Assembly (NCBI GenBank): GCA_029962745.1
Contig: CM057157.1
Location: 29,889,277 to 29,953,276, forward strand
Origin: Echinometra lucunter
Taxonomy: Eukaryota; Echinodermata; Echinoidea; Camarodonta; Echinometridae
Length of the DNA: 64,000 bases
Reading direction: 5' to 3'
Below are positions 22,725-33,713 of this stretch, piece by piece. Positions within the stretch are counted from its first letter, which is position 1. The number at the start of each line of letters is the position of its first letter. The notes below the pieces were generated by a model. That model did not search any database. It saw only the letters and a list, made by a program, of their open reading frames with translations, and had not been told where the DNA came from. The translations under genes and the position numbers were made by a program.

Positions 22725-22869
22725 CGCCGGTATCCGCAAGCCAGGGTTATTCTTTTGCGGCGCTTGGTCCAAAAATAGAATACATACTGTACATTGTCAG
22801 TTGAACCCCATGGGGGGCTTTGTGGGTGGTCTGGAAAAAAAGATGGAATTGTATATAGTTCCACGGTAA
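22725..22869 (+). CDS. Candidate exon Y of an unrecognised protein (first module)
   Basis: It follows a CCTCTTTAG acceptor. One leading base completes a codon with exon X (phase 2). It then reads 47 codons to TAA at 22867-22869, with GLFFCGAW and HTVHCQLNPMGG. A possible donor (CG/GTAATG) just before the stop would make it internal instead of terminal. The first 14 residues share a spacing, G-[IL]-x3-G-[SA]-W, with the exon at 34929-35094. No family recognised; support is splice phase and resemblance to the second pair only. Confidence 0.3.
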
Positions 22870-23344
22870 TGATCTGCAGTCCTTAGTCAATAGTTTATTT
22901 TCATATTAAAGTGGTTAGTTTTCAAAAAAGAGGGAGCAAGCGACGAATTGCGAAGAGAATATTTCCCTCTTTTGGTTCAAAAGTTAACAAAAATGACAAA
23001 AAGCATAGATGTGTCATCATGGTCATGTTTTCATTGCCTGAAACTATGTTTCCGTGCTCTAGAGTTGAAGAAACCCTAGAATTTGACAAATGCAGAAAAT
23101 CCTTTTTCTATAAAAGTACCCCATCGGAAAAGCCGTTAGAGCAAAGTAATTGGCCCCAAACAGGGAAACCCCCCTCTCTAAAGGACCCGGTATGGATGCT
23201 TGATTTAATAAATTGTTGAATTCTGATGTTTGTGTTGTATAAAGATATTCAAAAGGATGAATAAAGAGCCAGGTTTAGAAAGGTTTTGAAATATAAGGCC
23301 TTATTATCAAGATATCACTGAATTTCGCCATTTCCAAACTAATA

Positions 23345-23520
23345 CTGCACTTTATGGGAAAAAAATGTCTGGCATTTCCGGTCACTTGTATGATTTTAAT
23401 TGTTTTGTGAAGCACATGATGATGTTTTTGAAGTGGATTTTCAGGGTTCCAAGTCTACGCAATATTTCATACACTGATAGCATGTAGAGCCATGCAGCTC
23501 AGCTTTCAAAAGGTCACTTA
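23345..23520 (+). repeat. Dispersed repeat, copy A
   Basis: TCTGGCATTTCCG near the left and CACTGATAGCATGTAG and CCATGCAGCTCAG near the right recur in the same order, inverted, at 42320-42450. Confidence 0.6.
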
Positions 23521-23665
23521 GTGGCGTTGATGTATGAAAACATAGTTATCAGCGAAAAACAAAGCTATACTAGTAGAAAAGAAGTGGTGCTTCCTAAATC
23601 AAATCGGTTCCATTGTATCCAATATCTCACTGTGTAATTTGATGTTATTTCCATTGACGTTACAG

Positions 23666-23792
23666 GGCTTAGATTTGTGAAATGTGGTAAATGGCCAAGG
23701 CAATACATTGACAGTTACAGGCATGACAGAAAAGGCTACAGCATAGATGGAGACTTTGTTCAAAACAATTCCAAGGGCATTGAGAATTCCAG
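23666..23792 (+). CDS. Candidate exon E of an unrecognised protein (second module)
   Basis: This 127-base segment lies between a CATTGACGTTACAG acceptor and a CCAG/GTAAAA donor. Only one frame is open (phase 1 to 2). It reads GLRFVKCGKWPRQY, then GYSIDGDFVQNNSKG. Length and phase are identical to the candidate exon at 22362-22488. Its end phase fits the cysteine-rich terminal exon at 34929 and also the short exon at 31119. A dispersed repeat copy (23345-23520) lies just upstream. Product unknown. Confidence 0.42.
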
Positions 23793-23904
23793 GTAAAATC
23801 CTGAAATCAGGGATTTAAAAAAACCCTAAGGACTGAGAAAAGGACAAGAAAAGAAAAATTAATACAGTGAAATAGATCATGTAGATGGGGAAGTATCAAA
23901 CGCT

Positions 23905-23906
<2 letters not shown>

Positions 23907-23956
<50 letters not shown>
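23907..23956. repeat. GA microsatellite
   Basis: About 25 GA units. Confidence 0.95.
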
Positions 23957-23960
<4 letters not shown>

Positions 23961-24063
23961 GGGGAGATATAGCCGGGGAAGTGAAAGAGAGAGGGTGGAA
24001 TGTGCTGCACAAGAAAGACGAAGGAAGAAAAGAATAGAGGAGCACTGGAGAGAGAGTGAGAGC

Positions 24064-24323
24064 AAGGCCGTACGCAGAAATTTTTCTCCTCGGAGGGGGG
24101 GGGGGGGCGAGACGCGTTAAAATTTTCGAAGAAGCTTAAAAGCGAGGGAGCGAAGCAACCGAGCTGGTCACGAGGGCGCTTTGCATTCTAAAAATTAAAA
24201 TAGAAGGACTTGGTGCACACTTTTTGAGGATTTTGTGAAAATTTTCACTAAAAAAATGAAGTTTTCAAAATTTCTAGGGGGCATCTGCCCCCTGCCCACC
24301 CCCTCCCCCGCTGCGTACGGCCA
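24064..24323. mobile_element. Poly-G-tipped element with GGCCGTACGCAG inverted ends
   Basis: Perfect inverted ends GGCCGTACGCAG/CTGCGTACGGCC. Inside are a G(13) run and GCGAGGGAGCGAAGCAACCGAG, a string type shared with 44278-44523 and 63301-63606. Confidence 0.7.
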
Positions 24324-24324
24324 C

Positions 24325-24332
24325 GAGTGAGT

Positions 24333-24377
<45 letters not shown>
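24325..24377. repeat. GA microsatellite
   Basis: GAGT then about 20 GA units, directly abutting the preceding element. Confidence 0.9.
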
Positions 24378-24381
<4 letters not shown>

Positions 24382-24559
24382 GGGGAGGCTCCTGTTTTGA
24401 TTCTATGGGAATATAAGAATTCAATAGTCAACAGGTTAAGACAGTCCTAGCCACTTTCTTCTCCTCAACCTTCTTTTATGACCAGATGAGGATTCACCTC
24501 ACATGCAAAGTACTACACGTACCAATGCCTGTATGAAAGAGAAAAGTTCATTCAATGTG

Positions 24560-24734
24560 GTTATTTCATTTACACAATGATGACGGACTTCCTCTTGGAG
24601 TAATGCTAATACGATATACAGGTCATAAATTGTGGAATGCTTTGACTAACGATGAAAGACATTCCCCGTCATTAACTCGTTTCAAACTCAAATTAAGAAA
24701 GAATATGCTCAACATTTATTCTCTCAAAGAATAG
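24560..24734 (+). mobile_element. LINE reverse-transcriptase ORF, C-terminal remnant
   Basis: One frame reads DDGLPLGVMLIRYTGHKLWN, ALTNDERHSPSLTRFKLKLR and NMLNIYSLKE before TAG at 24732. The order RYTG.K.WN.L, then S...FK.KL.., is the usual C-terminus of CR1/Jockey/RTE-type LINE ORF2 proteins. The remainder is missing upstream. A (GTTT)n-rich 3' region follows to about 24925. Confidence 0.65.
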
Positions 24735-24925
24735 GCGCCATTTTTGCTCTTTGTAAATACAAAAAAACCCCCACCACGATTATGAATATCTTGCACAAAT
24801 ATCAACTGTTCATATGTTATTCCTATGTTATGTCTTTTTTGTTGTTGTATGTTTGTTTGTTGTTTGTTGTTTGTTGTTTTTGTTTGAATCCGTAATGTCT
24901 TGTTGTTTGTCTTCTCTGTTTTACT

Positions 24926-26022
24926 TATAGACCAATTTCACCTCCGGTTTATGTATTTGGCCCTCTATCGGCGACGCCATTGCTACGGTGGGCAAGCGCG
25001 CTGACCACGATTGGCTCTGTGTACAAAATGAAAGTAAGATATGAGATATGCCCCAATATTGTTCCATTTACTTTATTCTAGATCAATAAAATAAAGCATG
25101 GATACATGGGTAGATGAGGTAAGACAATGGCAATATCTGATGGATGAAGGTATGATGTATTTTTGTACTTCCGATGGTTTTTTAACTTAGTTTTGTCAGT
25201 AAAAGTTCGATTGCAGCATAGAAGCCGTAGTAAACGGGAGCCCTAAATCTTACCCTGTTTACAAAGTCATGTTTTCACTCATTAAATTTTACGCCAAAGT
25301 ACATAATGATAATGTTTCTTGACTTCAAAGTCCTTTCTGTTGATGTTTTCACCCACTGGCGACGAATTCCTTCACATTGCTTACGGAAACCTGGTAGGGA
25401 GTACGGCTTCTCACACAAACAGGCTTCATGAGTCAAAAGCGAGTGAATTTCGCACTCAGTTAGCTTCCAATTTTTAAACTTTCTCTAATTCTTGTGGCAT
25501 TTGAGCACCGCACAGCTGCGACCTGAACTTCCCTGATAATTTCTCATTGCAAATATTAAAAGAAATATGCATATACTGGTCAAAATAGACAAAAAAATCG
25601 AACGAATGTACATAACGCGCTATTGACTTGTGTACTATAAAAGTTGGAGCGCCCACCGCAGTATGGTTTTTTTTTTTTTTTTTTTTTGGTAATGCTTTTT
25701 AGCCTTTATTCAGATTTTCCGACAATACAATTCAGACAATAAAATATTTTTCTACATAATAAACATACATAGTAAATCAAGAGAGAAATCTTATTTTCAT
25801 TCATTGTAAACCAAAATACATATATAAAATACCATACAATGCAAAATCTGCAATCTGAACAAAGATTTCAATATAGTTAAAAGAATAGGTGAAGGTGCTG
25901 CTTTGTAACACTTACAATTCATACGTTTTCTTATCTAAAAAGGTGAAAGGTGATGGTGCTTCCTGTATGTCGAACTGTGTCGAACAGTCTGCTGCCCTCT
26001 TGCGTTGTGAAATTGGTCTATA
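24926..26022. mobile_element. DNA transposon remnant with TATAGACCAATTTCAC inverted ends
   Basis: The 16-base string TATAGACCAATTTCAC occurs at the left end and exactly inverted at the right end, 1.1 kb apart. Internal inverted strings (GCTACGGTGGGC; GCCCACCGCAGTA) suggest an original core ending near 25668. A T(24) run there begins what looks like a retroelement inserted in reverse. TA target duplication is plausible. Confidence 0.6.
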
Positions 26023-26139
26023 TTTAACATATACATGTATCGGTATTTGTGATAACAAAATGTAATATAGTTACTCTGGCTCACTCGCCACAAGCTTGAT
26101 GCTTTTTGAGTTGTTGCCTTCAGTTATATTTTGATGCAA

Positions 26140-26195
26140 ACTTGATATTTTGTATGTATTTTGTTAATGGTAAATAAATCATTTTGAACTGAACT
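26140..26195 (+). mobile_element. Retroelement 3' end
   Basis: GGTAAATAAATCATTTTGAA and CTGAACTGA repeats are typical of LINE/SINE 3' tails. Too short to classify. Confidence 0.35.
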
Positions 26196-26212
26196 GATGA
26201 TTATGATGATAA

Positions 26213-26525
26213 TGATGATGATGAGGAGGAGGAGGAGGAGGAGGATGATAATGACAATAGCAGTAAATAAAATAACAACAGCAATAAAGATGGTATGAAG
26301 ATGAAGAAGAAGAAGAAGAAGACAGGGAGGAGAAGAAGAAGAAGGGAGGAGGAGGAGGAGGAGGAGGAGAAAAAGAAGAAGAATGGGGAGGAGGAGGAGG
26401 AGGAGAAGAAGAAGATGATGATGATGATGATGAGGAGGAGGAGGAGGAGGAGGAGGAGGAGGAGGAGGAGGAGGAGGAGGAGGAGGAGGAGAATAAGAAA
26501 GAACAAGAACAAGAACAAGATGAAA
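26213..26525 (+). repeat. 300-base purine tract, GAG/GAA/GAT triplets
   Basis: Nearly uninterrupted AGG, AAG and ATG triplets on the plus strand. Frames through it give only Arg/Glu/Lys or Ser/Pro/Leu runs and are not genes. Confidence 0.95.
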
Positions 26526-26940
26526 GAGTCCGGGGGAGAGAGAGGGCAGGATTAAACAAATATGAAATATTCCTATTAATTTTGTTCACGTAAATAAACT
26601 CACTTGTGGGCCTAACGCGTCACCCCCCCCCCCTTGTCTCCACCCTATCAAAATACTATCCTGGCCATGGTGCCACGCCTGATTTTATTACCTTCACAGC
26701 ACAATTAGGCATTGAATCAATATTTCATTAACATTTGACGGAAAAAAATTCTTTTCTACCTGTGCTATACGTATATTGATGAAGGTTATTTCACAGATGC
26801 AAGGTGGGAAAGGATTTGAGGTGAAATGAGAATTATGACTAGACTCCATCCAATGACAGGCATAGAATGATAACTATGCCATCTACGGTAGATACATATC
26901 CAGTTTCCTAAACCCCTTTTGACAGCTCGAGTATTTTATA

Positions 26941-27168
26941 AGGTAAGCACTATATAGGTACCAATCCTGCAGACGCAAGCTCATAAATATTCTTAAATAT
27001 TCATAGGATTAGGATTAGGATTAGGATTAGGGTTAGGATTAGGGTTAGGGTTAGGGTTAGGGTTAGGGTTAGGGTTAGGGTTATGGTTAGGATTAGGGTT
27101 AGGATTAGGGTTAGGGTTTCAGCTTGCGTCTGCAGGATTGGTACCTATATAGTGCTTACCATTTTATT
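26941..27168. mobile_element. Foldback with telomere-type TTAGGG core
   Basis: A 40-base segment starting GGTAAGCACTATATAGG and ending GACGCAAGCT (about 26944-26983) recurs perfectly inverted at about 27121-27161. Between them lie about 18 units of TTAGGG and TTAGGA on the plus strand. Confidence 0.85.
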
Positions 27169-28140
27169 AAAGGCACACACAAGTAAACCAGACTCCCTTG
27201 AAAACAAGTGTTGAAATCGAAGAATATCTAAAAAATCATAACCTTTGAATGAAAATCGCTTTCCTTCACAGATTACCAGAAAAAAAATCCATGGGTCTAG
27301 AAATTTGGTACTTTTTCATATCATCGGGCACTTTTTGGCTCAAGCAAAAACCTAGAAGGCTCTCACAAGTGTATTGCGAAGTGGAAATGCATTGCATATC
27401 AATGATTTCTTTTAAAATACACTATAGTGCCTCAGCTTCATCATAGAGTTAAAGAATTTTTTTTTTACTTTTTCGAAAGCTTTTTCTCTTTTAAAGATGA
27501 CAGCCGACATTTGGTCAATTTGATATGAATATTTTTGATCAGCTACCATGACTGTCACACAATGGACCACGAGTGGATGATTTTCATATGTAACGCCCTC
27601 TAGAGCTGGCTCTTGGCTATCTATAATTGTATACTCCTTTTCTGTAAGACGGCACCTTTTAGTGATGTTCTCATTAAGACGAACAGTCAGAATCAGCGAA
27701 ATTACAATTTAGTTCACATAAACCCATATTTTTTCATTTTTCAATCAATACTTGCTTTGCGACCTAATCCTATTAAACTACCCTTAACCCTAGACCTAAG
27801 TTAGTCCTATGCTGATTCAAAGGAGCCGCCATAACGTAAAACGTTGATCGATCTTTGGAAATTAACTGTATTTTGTTTTGGTTCACTAAAATGTAGGTGT
27901 TTCAGAGAGGGGGGGGGGGGGGGGGGGAGGGCTCTATTCTTAAAGATATATACGAAAATGTAAACTACAAGAACTTGTCATTTTTACTCCCTTGAACGAA
28001 AAAAAAAAGCTTTGCATAATAATACTGCTTCTAGCAAGATTTATCTGACGACTATATCGTAAATGACAATTATTGAATCCTTTCTTGTACATAATGATAA
28101 CCTGTAAACATATCTGATACGTTTATAAGCCTGATCATTT
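27169..28140. other. Unassigned DNA with a poly-G run
   Basis: AT-rich sequence with a G(18) run at 27910. No gene or element limits are recognised. Confidence 0.35.
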
Positions 28141-28169
28141 CACCGTGTATTGTTCTGCTCTTTCGTTGT

Positions 28170-28465
28170 TCATCAACTCCATCTCCATCATCATAATCAT
28201 CAACTTATCGTCGTCATCATCACTATCACTGTCGTATCGTCATTATTTTCCTTCTTATCATCTTCGTCATTACCATCCTCATCATCACTATCACCATTAT
28301 CATCATCATCATCATTATCATCATCATCATCGTCGTCGTCGTCATCACCATTTTCACCACCATACTTATCATCTTTACAATCATTGTCTTTCTCCTCCTC
28401 ATCATCATAATCACCATCGTCGTCGTTGTCATCGACATCATCACAATTATCACTACCACCATTAT
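28170..28465. repeat. TCA/TCG/ATC trinucleotide tract
   Basis: About 300 bases of imperfect CAT/TCA/TCG triplets. Both strands give long low-complexity frames (His/Ser or Asp) that I do not regard as genes. Confidence 0.95.
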
Positions 28466-29550
28466 CAAAAAACAAATTATAATAATATTCTGGATTTATA
28501 CAAACAAAAACAAAAACTAAAAAGGAAGTTGTTCAGGGAATCTAAGTGGGATTCTAAGTTGGATTGCTAAGTTGGATTGCTAAAGGAACGAATGAATGAT
28601 AACAATTAAAAAAAAAATCCCAATTGTAAAAGGTAAATCTTGAAATATTTCACTGTGAAAATATATTTCTTGGTAGTATATAGAATAAAGAATCAATAAA
28701 ATATGAAAAAAAGGTTTAGACTTTTTAGCTTAAGGCGTGATAAACAGATAAAGGGATCTAACTTAGTCGGAAACGTCAGGCGTTACACCAACACATTCTC
28801 ACAAAAGAACCTTTTCTGAAGAAAGCGTGAATGATAACGTTTATTTACATTTATTATCACAATTTTATCATGAACAATAGAAGATGATAGACGGTCTGAC
28901 ATCTTGAATACAAACTCTCCAAATAACAATACATGTATTTACAAAACTGAACAATGTAGCTTCTTTGTGGGCGTCCTTTCAACAAAGAACCAATCTGTTA
29001 GTTTTAAATATGAGTTATAGATACCACAAATTGGCAGTGTCTGTGTACATGGTGTAGGTGTCACTTAAAATGCTTGTTTAACGAAAGGAATTCTTCCTTT
29101 AATTCCTTCCAAAAAATTGAATTCACATGTAAAGACAAAACACAAATAAGTTGCTTGTTCCTCAGTCATGCACAGAAACAAATAATCAAATAAATAGAAT
29201 CAAATGTGCTTCACAATACCTAATGAATAGTTAGAATTCCTGTCTTAATTTCAATGTATTAAAATTGACATGTCCAAAAATGCCAGTCTTGTAATATCCA
29301 TGGAAAAAGCATATACACATCATTGCATTTTCCTCATTATACTCAGATAGACCTGAGGCACAAATCATATTTATCCTAATAGAATTGACGACATTCATTT
29401 TATTCATTCATTCATTTACCTTAACTAGCTGAAACTCACTTCAGCCTGGTGATCATTTTTTATGTGAGTTCTTATTAAGTAATAAACACTGACAAAATTA
29501 GTGTTGGTTTATAACCATACGCCAGGCATGCACTCCAGAACGTCTAAAAT
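28466..29550. other. Unassigned AT-rich stretch
   Basis: No exon, RNA gene or element ends found. Confidence 0.35.
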
Positions 29551-29554
29551 TGCA

Positions 29555-29765
29555 GTGACGCGACATTTGCTCCTGTGATAGTTGCTCCTGTCTTAATTTC
29601 TCCGAAGACATAGGGTTAGGGTTAGGGTTGTGATAGTGATTTTGGTTCAGGATGATGTGAGAATAAGGATTAAGCTTAGTGTTAGGTTTGGGATTAGGTT
29701 TTATGTTTTACTTAACGTGCAGATTTTCCATGGAGCAACTGTCGCCAGAGCAAATGTCATGGAAC
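29555..29765. mobile_element. Foldback with embedded TTAGGG repeats, copy 1
   Basis: GACATTTGCTC and AGTTGCTCC near the left recur inverted at the right (GGAGCAACT, GAGCAAATGTC). GGGTTAGGGTTAGGG lies inside. Copy 2 at 32926-33140 is alignable throughout. Confidence 0.7.
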
Positions 29766-29779
29766 CAAAATGTCATCTA

Positions 29780-29895
29780 TAGTGATAACTTTCTTATTCA
29801 ATGTCCGATTTCGTTCAAAATTTCGCTGAGCTATCTTATTCCGACTTAGTTTCGATTTAAAAACTACGTGACTCGAGGTTGTTGGTTTCCTTTAA
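29780..29895. mobile_element. Half copy of a TTAA-bounded palindromic MITE
   Basis: Matches the right half of the elements at 34418-34886 and 45043-45575 (TCCGATTTCGTTCAAA, TTTCGATTTAAAAACTA) and ends GGTTTCCTTTAA. The left half is absent. Confidence 0.65.
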
Positions 29896-30253
29896 TTAAG
29901 TGACATTATACCGAAACTACGAGAAGCTTGTTTTAGATTTCCCCAGCCGACTTCCCCCCCCCCCCCCCTCCCAAGTAAAAGAAACTGAGATTTACTTTTT
30001 TTCGATGCAATAACTTCACATGCATTTCATTCTTATCATGTCAGCAAAAAGTCAAAATGTTGGAAGGCTGGAAAATCTGAAAAATCATATCAAAATTAAA
30101 AACTGTCTTTGATAAATGTTTGAATGAAAAAGAAATAACGAAGAACAGTACACATAGAGGTAAATGTGCTATATATTCACCAAGCAGAGTAGTTATAATA
30201 AGTGCTTTGAATACTGAAAAATGCGACTTACAGAACGGAATTCAGTGGATTAA

Positions 30254-30309
30254 AACGAGAGAAAATAGAGAAAGAGAGAGAGAGAGAGACAGAGAGACAG
30301 AGAGAGAAC
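30254..30309. repeat. GA-rich microsatellite
   Basis: Imperfect GAGA/GACA units. Confidence 0.85.
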
Positions 30310-30660
30310 AGGCCTATTTTGTATTGCAAGGCTTATCATTATTTTGAACGCCTTCTATCGTAGCTGAATTGAATAAATGATAATTGTTATAAATGCAAAC
30401 AGAAGTTCATTAGATTTTTTTTTATTTCCATGAAGGAACATAACCATATGTGATTAATTGTAACAGATATCACAGATTAAGGACTAAATGGATGTCCATT
30501 AGGATAACAACAGATCGACCAAGCTTTAGATAAGGCGCCCCCAACATTAATGGAATGGAGATTTATATGCCAGGTAAAATTAAAATGAAATACATCAAAA
30601 TGGTCGTCGTCTTTTAGCTCCATGGGGTGTGGTGAGGAGAGTGGGAGAAAAGGGGAGGTG

Positions 30661-30903
30661 CACTCTTATAACAAACTAGTTGAAAATGACTAGGGTGCAT
30701 TGGGTCCAACTATTATTCTAGTTATCTTTTACTATTTTCTATAGTCATTTTTTTTTACTATTTTCTAGTCGTTTTTGGACTAGAACACAGTCATTTCTGA
30801 ATAGAATATAGTAAGATATATGACTAGACATATTAGTTGCACCTACCTTACCCTTAATATAGTCGTTTCAACTAGTTTTTTTTTTTTTTTTTTTTAGATT
30901 GTG
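30661..30903. mobile_element. CACTCT-ended MITE with GACTAG subrepeats, copy 2
   Basis: CACTCTTATAACAAACTAGT at the left; the right end has ACTAGT and a T(22) run before the degraded AGATTGTG. Interior strings TTTTCTAGTCG and AGTTGCACC match 18646-18854. Confidence 0.7.
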
Positions 30904-30948
30904 GGTGAGACAAGCTGGGAGGGGAAAGCATGTAAGATTAGAGGATGG

Positions 30949-30953
<5 letters not shown>

Positions 30954-30997
<44 letters not shown>
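30954..30997. repeat. GA microsatellite
   Basis: About 20 GA units. Confidence 0.95.
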
Positions 30998-31004
<7 letters not shown>

Positions 31005-31118
31005 ACAGAGGTAGACAAAGTGAACAAGAGTGATGCCAATATCAATGTCAAATGTTTGAACAATGAGTTTTCTACTCGAAATCAACAAAATGTCTGTTAA
31101 TTTTCTTTAATTTCACAG

Positions 31119-31224
31119 CTTCAGACTAATTCAGTCCCAACGAAATACAAAGTCATACAACGAGAAGCCTTTTAATCGTGAAAGTGAATATAACCCGCAT
31201 TTTTGGACGAAAGATCTTCTGTGA
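31119..31224 (+). CDS. Possible alternative terminal exon, unrecognised
   Basis: It follows a good acceptor (TTCTTTAATTTCACAG). One leading base, then 34 sense codons reading FRLIQSQRNTKSYNEKPF and onward to TGA. The phase is compatible with the donor at 23792. There is no sequence resemblance to the other terminal exons. The frame is short and a chance opening cannot be excluded. Confidence 0.22.
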
Positions 31225-31424
31225 CGTCATCATTACATCACCATCAAGTCACAAGAAAAGGAAGAGAGCTGATGAGGATCAGTTACCATGGTGATGATGT
31301 TGAGGAGTGGTGTAAGTCTTGATGTATGGAGAAAAGATGTTACCGACCGACTGTACAAAGAAAATGAAAAGAAAAACAAAAACAAAACAATATTATGCAA
31401 CATATGAGGTATTGGCATTTTTTC

Positions 31425-31446
31425 TTCTCTCTTCCTCTCTCTTCCC

Positions 31447-31481
<35 letters not shown>

Positions 31482-31493
31482 TCTCCCTCTCTC
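31425..31493. repeat. CT microsatellite
   Basis: CT units with CCCT interruptions. Confidence 0.95.
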
Positions 31494-32056
31494 ATTAAGG
31501 CAAGTCCGCATTCCACCACGTATGAAAATAACAATTTCTGATAGAATTTTGCATGACAAAATATCACCACAACTTCGCATATGCGAAAGTGGTTGAAATG
31601 CTTGTCAGCCAGCCTTCAAATACAAAAACATAATATTCTTGACACTTGACGATTTGCCATGAAAAGCGAAAAGAGTTATGAAAATGATGCTTTTATATAC
31701 TGTAGTAGGAAGAGCTAAAAACAAACAAGCAAACAAACCCTCCACCCCACCCCACATTTGCCAGCGTATGATAATGAAGAAGAACGCCGTCCTATCCCTT
31801 TATGCCATGCATAGATGCGCTCATTATCTTGGACATGGTATATGATCGGTGGTCGGTAAGAAAGAAAGCGACTAGATAATGGATGAAGAAGGAACCTATC
31901 CCATTATCATTTTCTATCTCAACCAGTTAGGCATGAATTAATTCAGAAGGAAATCGCAGTCATCCTTGCTGTCCAACATCCACTTTAACAAGCGAGTTCG
32001 TTCAACTGTGATAGTTCACTTTCCTTTTTTTTCCACCCACCCACTCTAAACCCATC

Positions 32057-32060
<4 letters not shown>

Positions 32061-32096
<36 letters not shown>
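32061..32096. repeat. CT microsatellite
   Basis: About 17 CT units. Confidence 0.95.
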
Positions 32097-32098
<2 letters not shown>

Positions 32099-32224
32099 TC
32101 CTTTATATTTCATTTTATATTTGTCTATGTTTATTTCAGATGTATATTGCTTTGTTTAAACTTTCATAATATTCATGGTTATTAAAATGATTGTATTTCT
32201 TCATCTGTATTTTGTTGAAAGTGA

Positions 32225-32280
32225 AAAAATAAAGTTCAAGTTCAAAGTTAAAAGTTAAAAGTTCAAGTTCTCTCCCTCTC

Positions 32281-32337
<57 letters not shown>

Positions 32338-32422
32338 TTCTCTCCCTCCACCCCTTTCTCTCTCTCTCTCTCATCTCATCTCTCTCTTCCCCTCTCTCCT
32401 CTCTCTCTCTCTCTCTCTCTGC
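32225..32422. repeat. Retroelement-like tail followed by a compound CT microsatellite
   Basis: AATAAAGTTCAAGTTCAAAG and repeats of AAAGTT (32228-32275) run into about 150 bases of CT units. Confidence 0.75.
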
Positions 32423-32539
32423 GCTTGCCCTTTTTTTTCTTCCCTACTCCTTTTATTTTCTCACAGCGTGGTGTTAGGATTTTTTTTTGATTGACAAATC
32501 TAGAAATGATACGTGATATATCAAACCAAAATCCACCAA

Positions 32540-32872
32540 TAGTTATTATTATTACTATTATCATTATTATCATTTATTATTATCATTATCACTATCATTA
32601 TTAGTCTTCATGTCTGTCAGACTTGTCGCTCTGGCGCTCCACTGTTATTACCCCGGCTTTAGCATTGCTGCCGTTAAGGCGCTCTAGCATTTCAAGGAAT
32701 TTCTTCCTACCGGCATGACCGGGTATCCATTTACTACACCTGGGTCGAGAGTGGCAATTATTTTGATTAATGTCTTGTCAAAAGACATTAGTGCCATGAT
32801 GGGACTCGAACCGCGTAACATGTGATCTACAGTTCGGCGACGTACCGACTAGACCACAACACCTCTAAGGAT
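32540..32872 (-). mobile_element. Full-length tRNA-derived SINE with ATT tail
   Basis: On the minus strand: GTTGTGGTCTAGTCGGTACG (A box) and GCGGTTCGAGTCCC (B box) at the 5' end, then a body ending GCTAAAGCCGGGGTAATAA, then an (ATT/ATG)n tail at 32540-32603. The body block is shared with position 1-60 of the window. Confidence 0.75.
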
Positions 32873-32925
32873 TTTGCTTTACTGCCAATGGAAACAAAAC
32901 TAACTTCTAAGGCTGTCCAAAAAAT

Positions 32926-33140
32926 GGTGACGCGATACTTCCTCCTGTGATAATTGCTCCTGTCTTAATTTCTCCGAAGACATAGGGTTAGGGTTAGGGT
33001 TAGGGTTGTGATGGTGGTTTTGGATCAGAATGATGTGAGGATAAGGATTAAGCTTAGTCCTATGGGGTTACGTTTTATGTTTTACTTAACGTGCAGATTT
33101 TCCATGGGAGCAATTGCCGCCGGAGCAAATGTCATGGAAC
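32926..33140. mobile_element. Foldback with embedded TTAGGG repeats, copy 2
   Basis: Same order as 29555-29765: TTGCTCCTGTCTTAATTTCT, GAAGACATA, GGGTTAGGGTTAGGG, then GTGCAGATTTTCCATG and GGAGCAAATGTCATGG. It has one more TTAGGG unit than copy 1. Confidence 0.7.
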
Positions 33141-33713
33141 CTCAAAAATGTACCCTCCCGCCCTTCAGGCGTGGAAAACGGCAGTTATTAGCATGGTGTT
33201 TCGTAAGATAAAACCATACAATATGTAATTTTGAAAAACTAAAATACGTAAATTATTACCACGCCTTATTTTGCTATTTCTCATTTCATATTATTACGTA
33301 ATGAGTGTGTGATTGTCACTTTTGAAGAAGGGTTTCATAAATTTCCTCTAATCAAACGAATTCAAACTTGCAGTAGGTGTAATTACATGTACACAACTGC
33401 TCATCATTGCCTTTCATATGCCGATTAAACCGTACGACAAAATTTCCTCCCATATTATTTGACCTTTTGTTTCATGCAACGTGGGACGATCAAGTAAATG
33501 GCCAAAAAAAATGTTTGTTATTGCTATCTATGCAGAAAAAAAATGAACGTGCATGGATGCTGAGATGAGGGGGAGGGAATGGAATTATTTAGGAATAATT
33601 GGACTGAAATCTATTTACAATCATTGCAAAGGTAATAAAATATTTATTGTGTTTGCTACATTGAAATGGATAAACGCTCCATCATGTCAATGTCCAGAGG
33701 GTTTTTTTCAGCA

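Noticed and set aside
22911..23219. 102-codon plus-strand frame (MVSFQKRGSKRRIAKR...)
   Set aside because: No recognisable motif or splice context. It lies between the candidate exons but its frame starts in A-rich DNA; insufficient support.
24926..25035. Exon ending at GAAAGTAAG (TNFTSGLCIWPSIGD...)
   Set aside because: It begins exactly at the inverted end of a DNA transposon and is part of that element's arm.
26179..26589. Open frames of 86-136 codons through the purine tract (Ser/Pro, Leu, Arg/Glu runs)
   Set aside because: They are translations of triplet repeats, open on both strands, without splice or start context.
27000..27118. TTAGGG array as a chromosome end or a simple telomere fusion point
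   Set aside because: It is internal, short, partly TTAGGA, in one orientation and flanked by inverted arms.
28145..28570. His/Ser-rich and Asp-rich frames at the TCA tract
   Set aside because: Simple-sequence artefacts on both strands.
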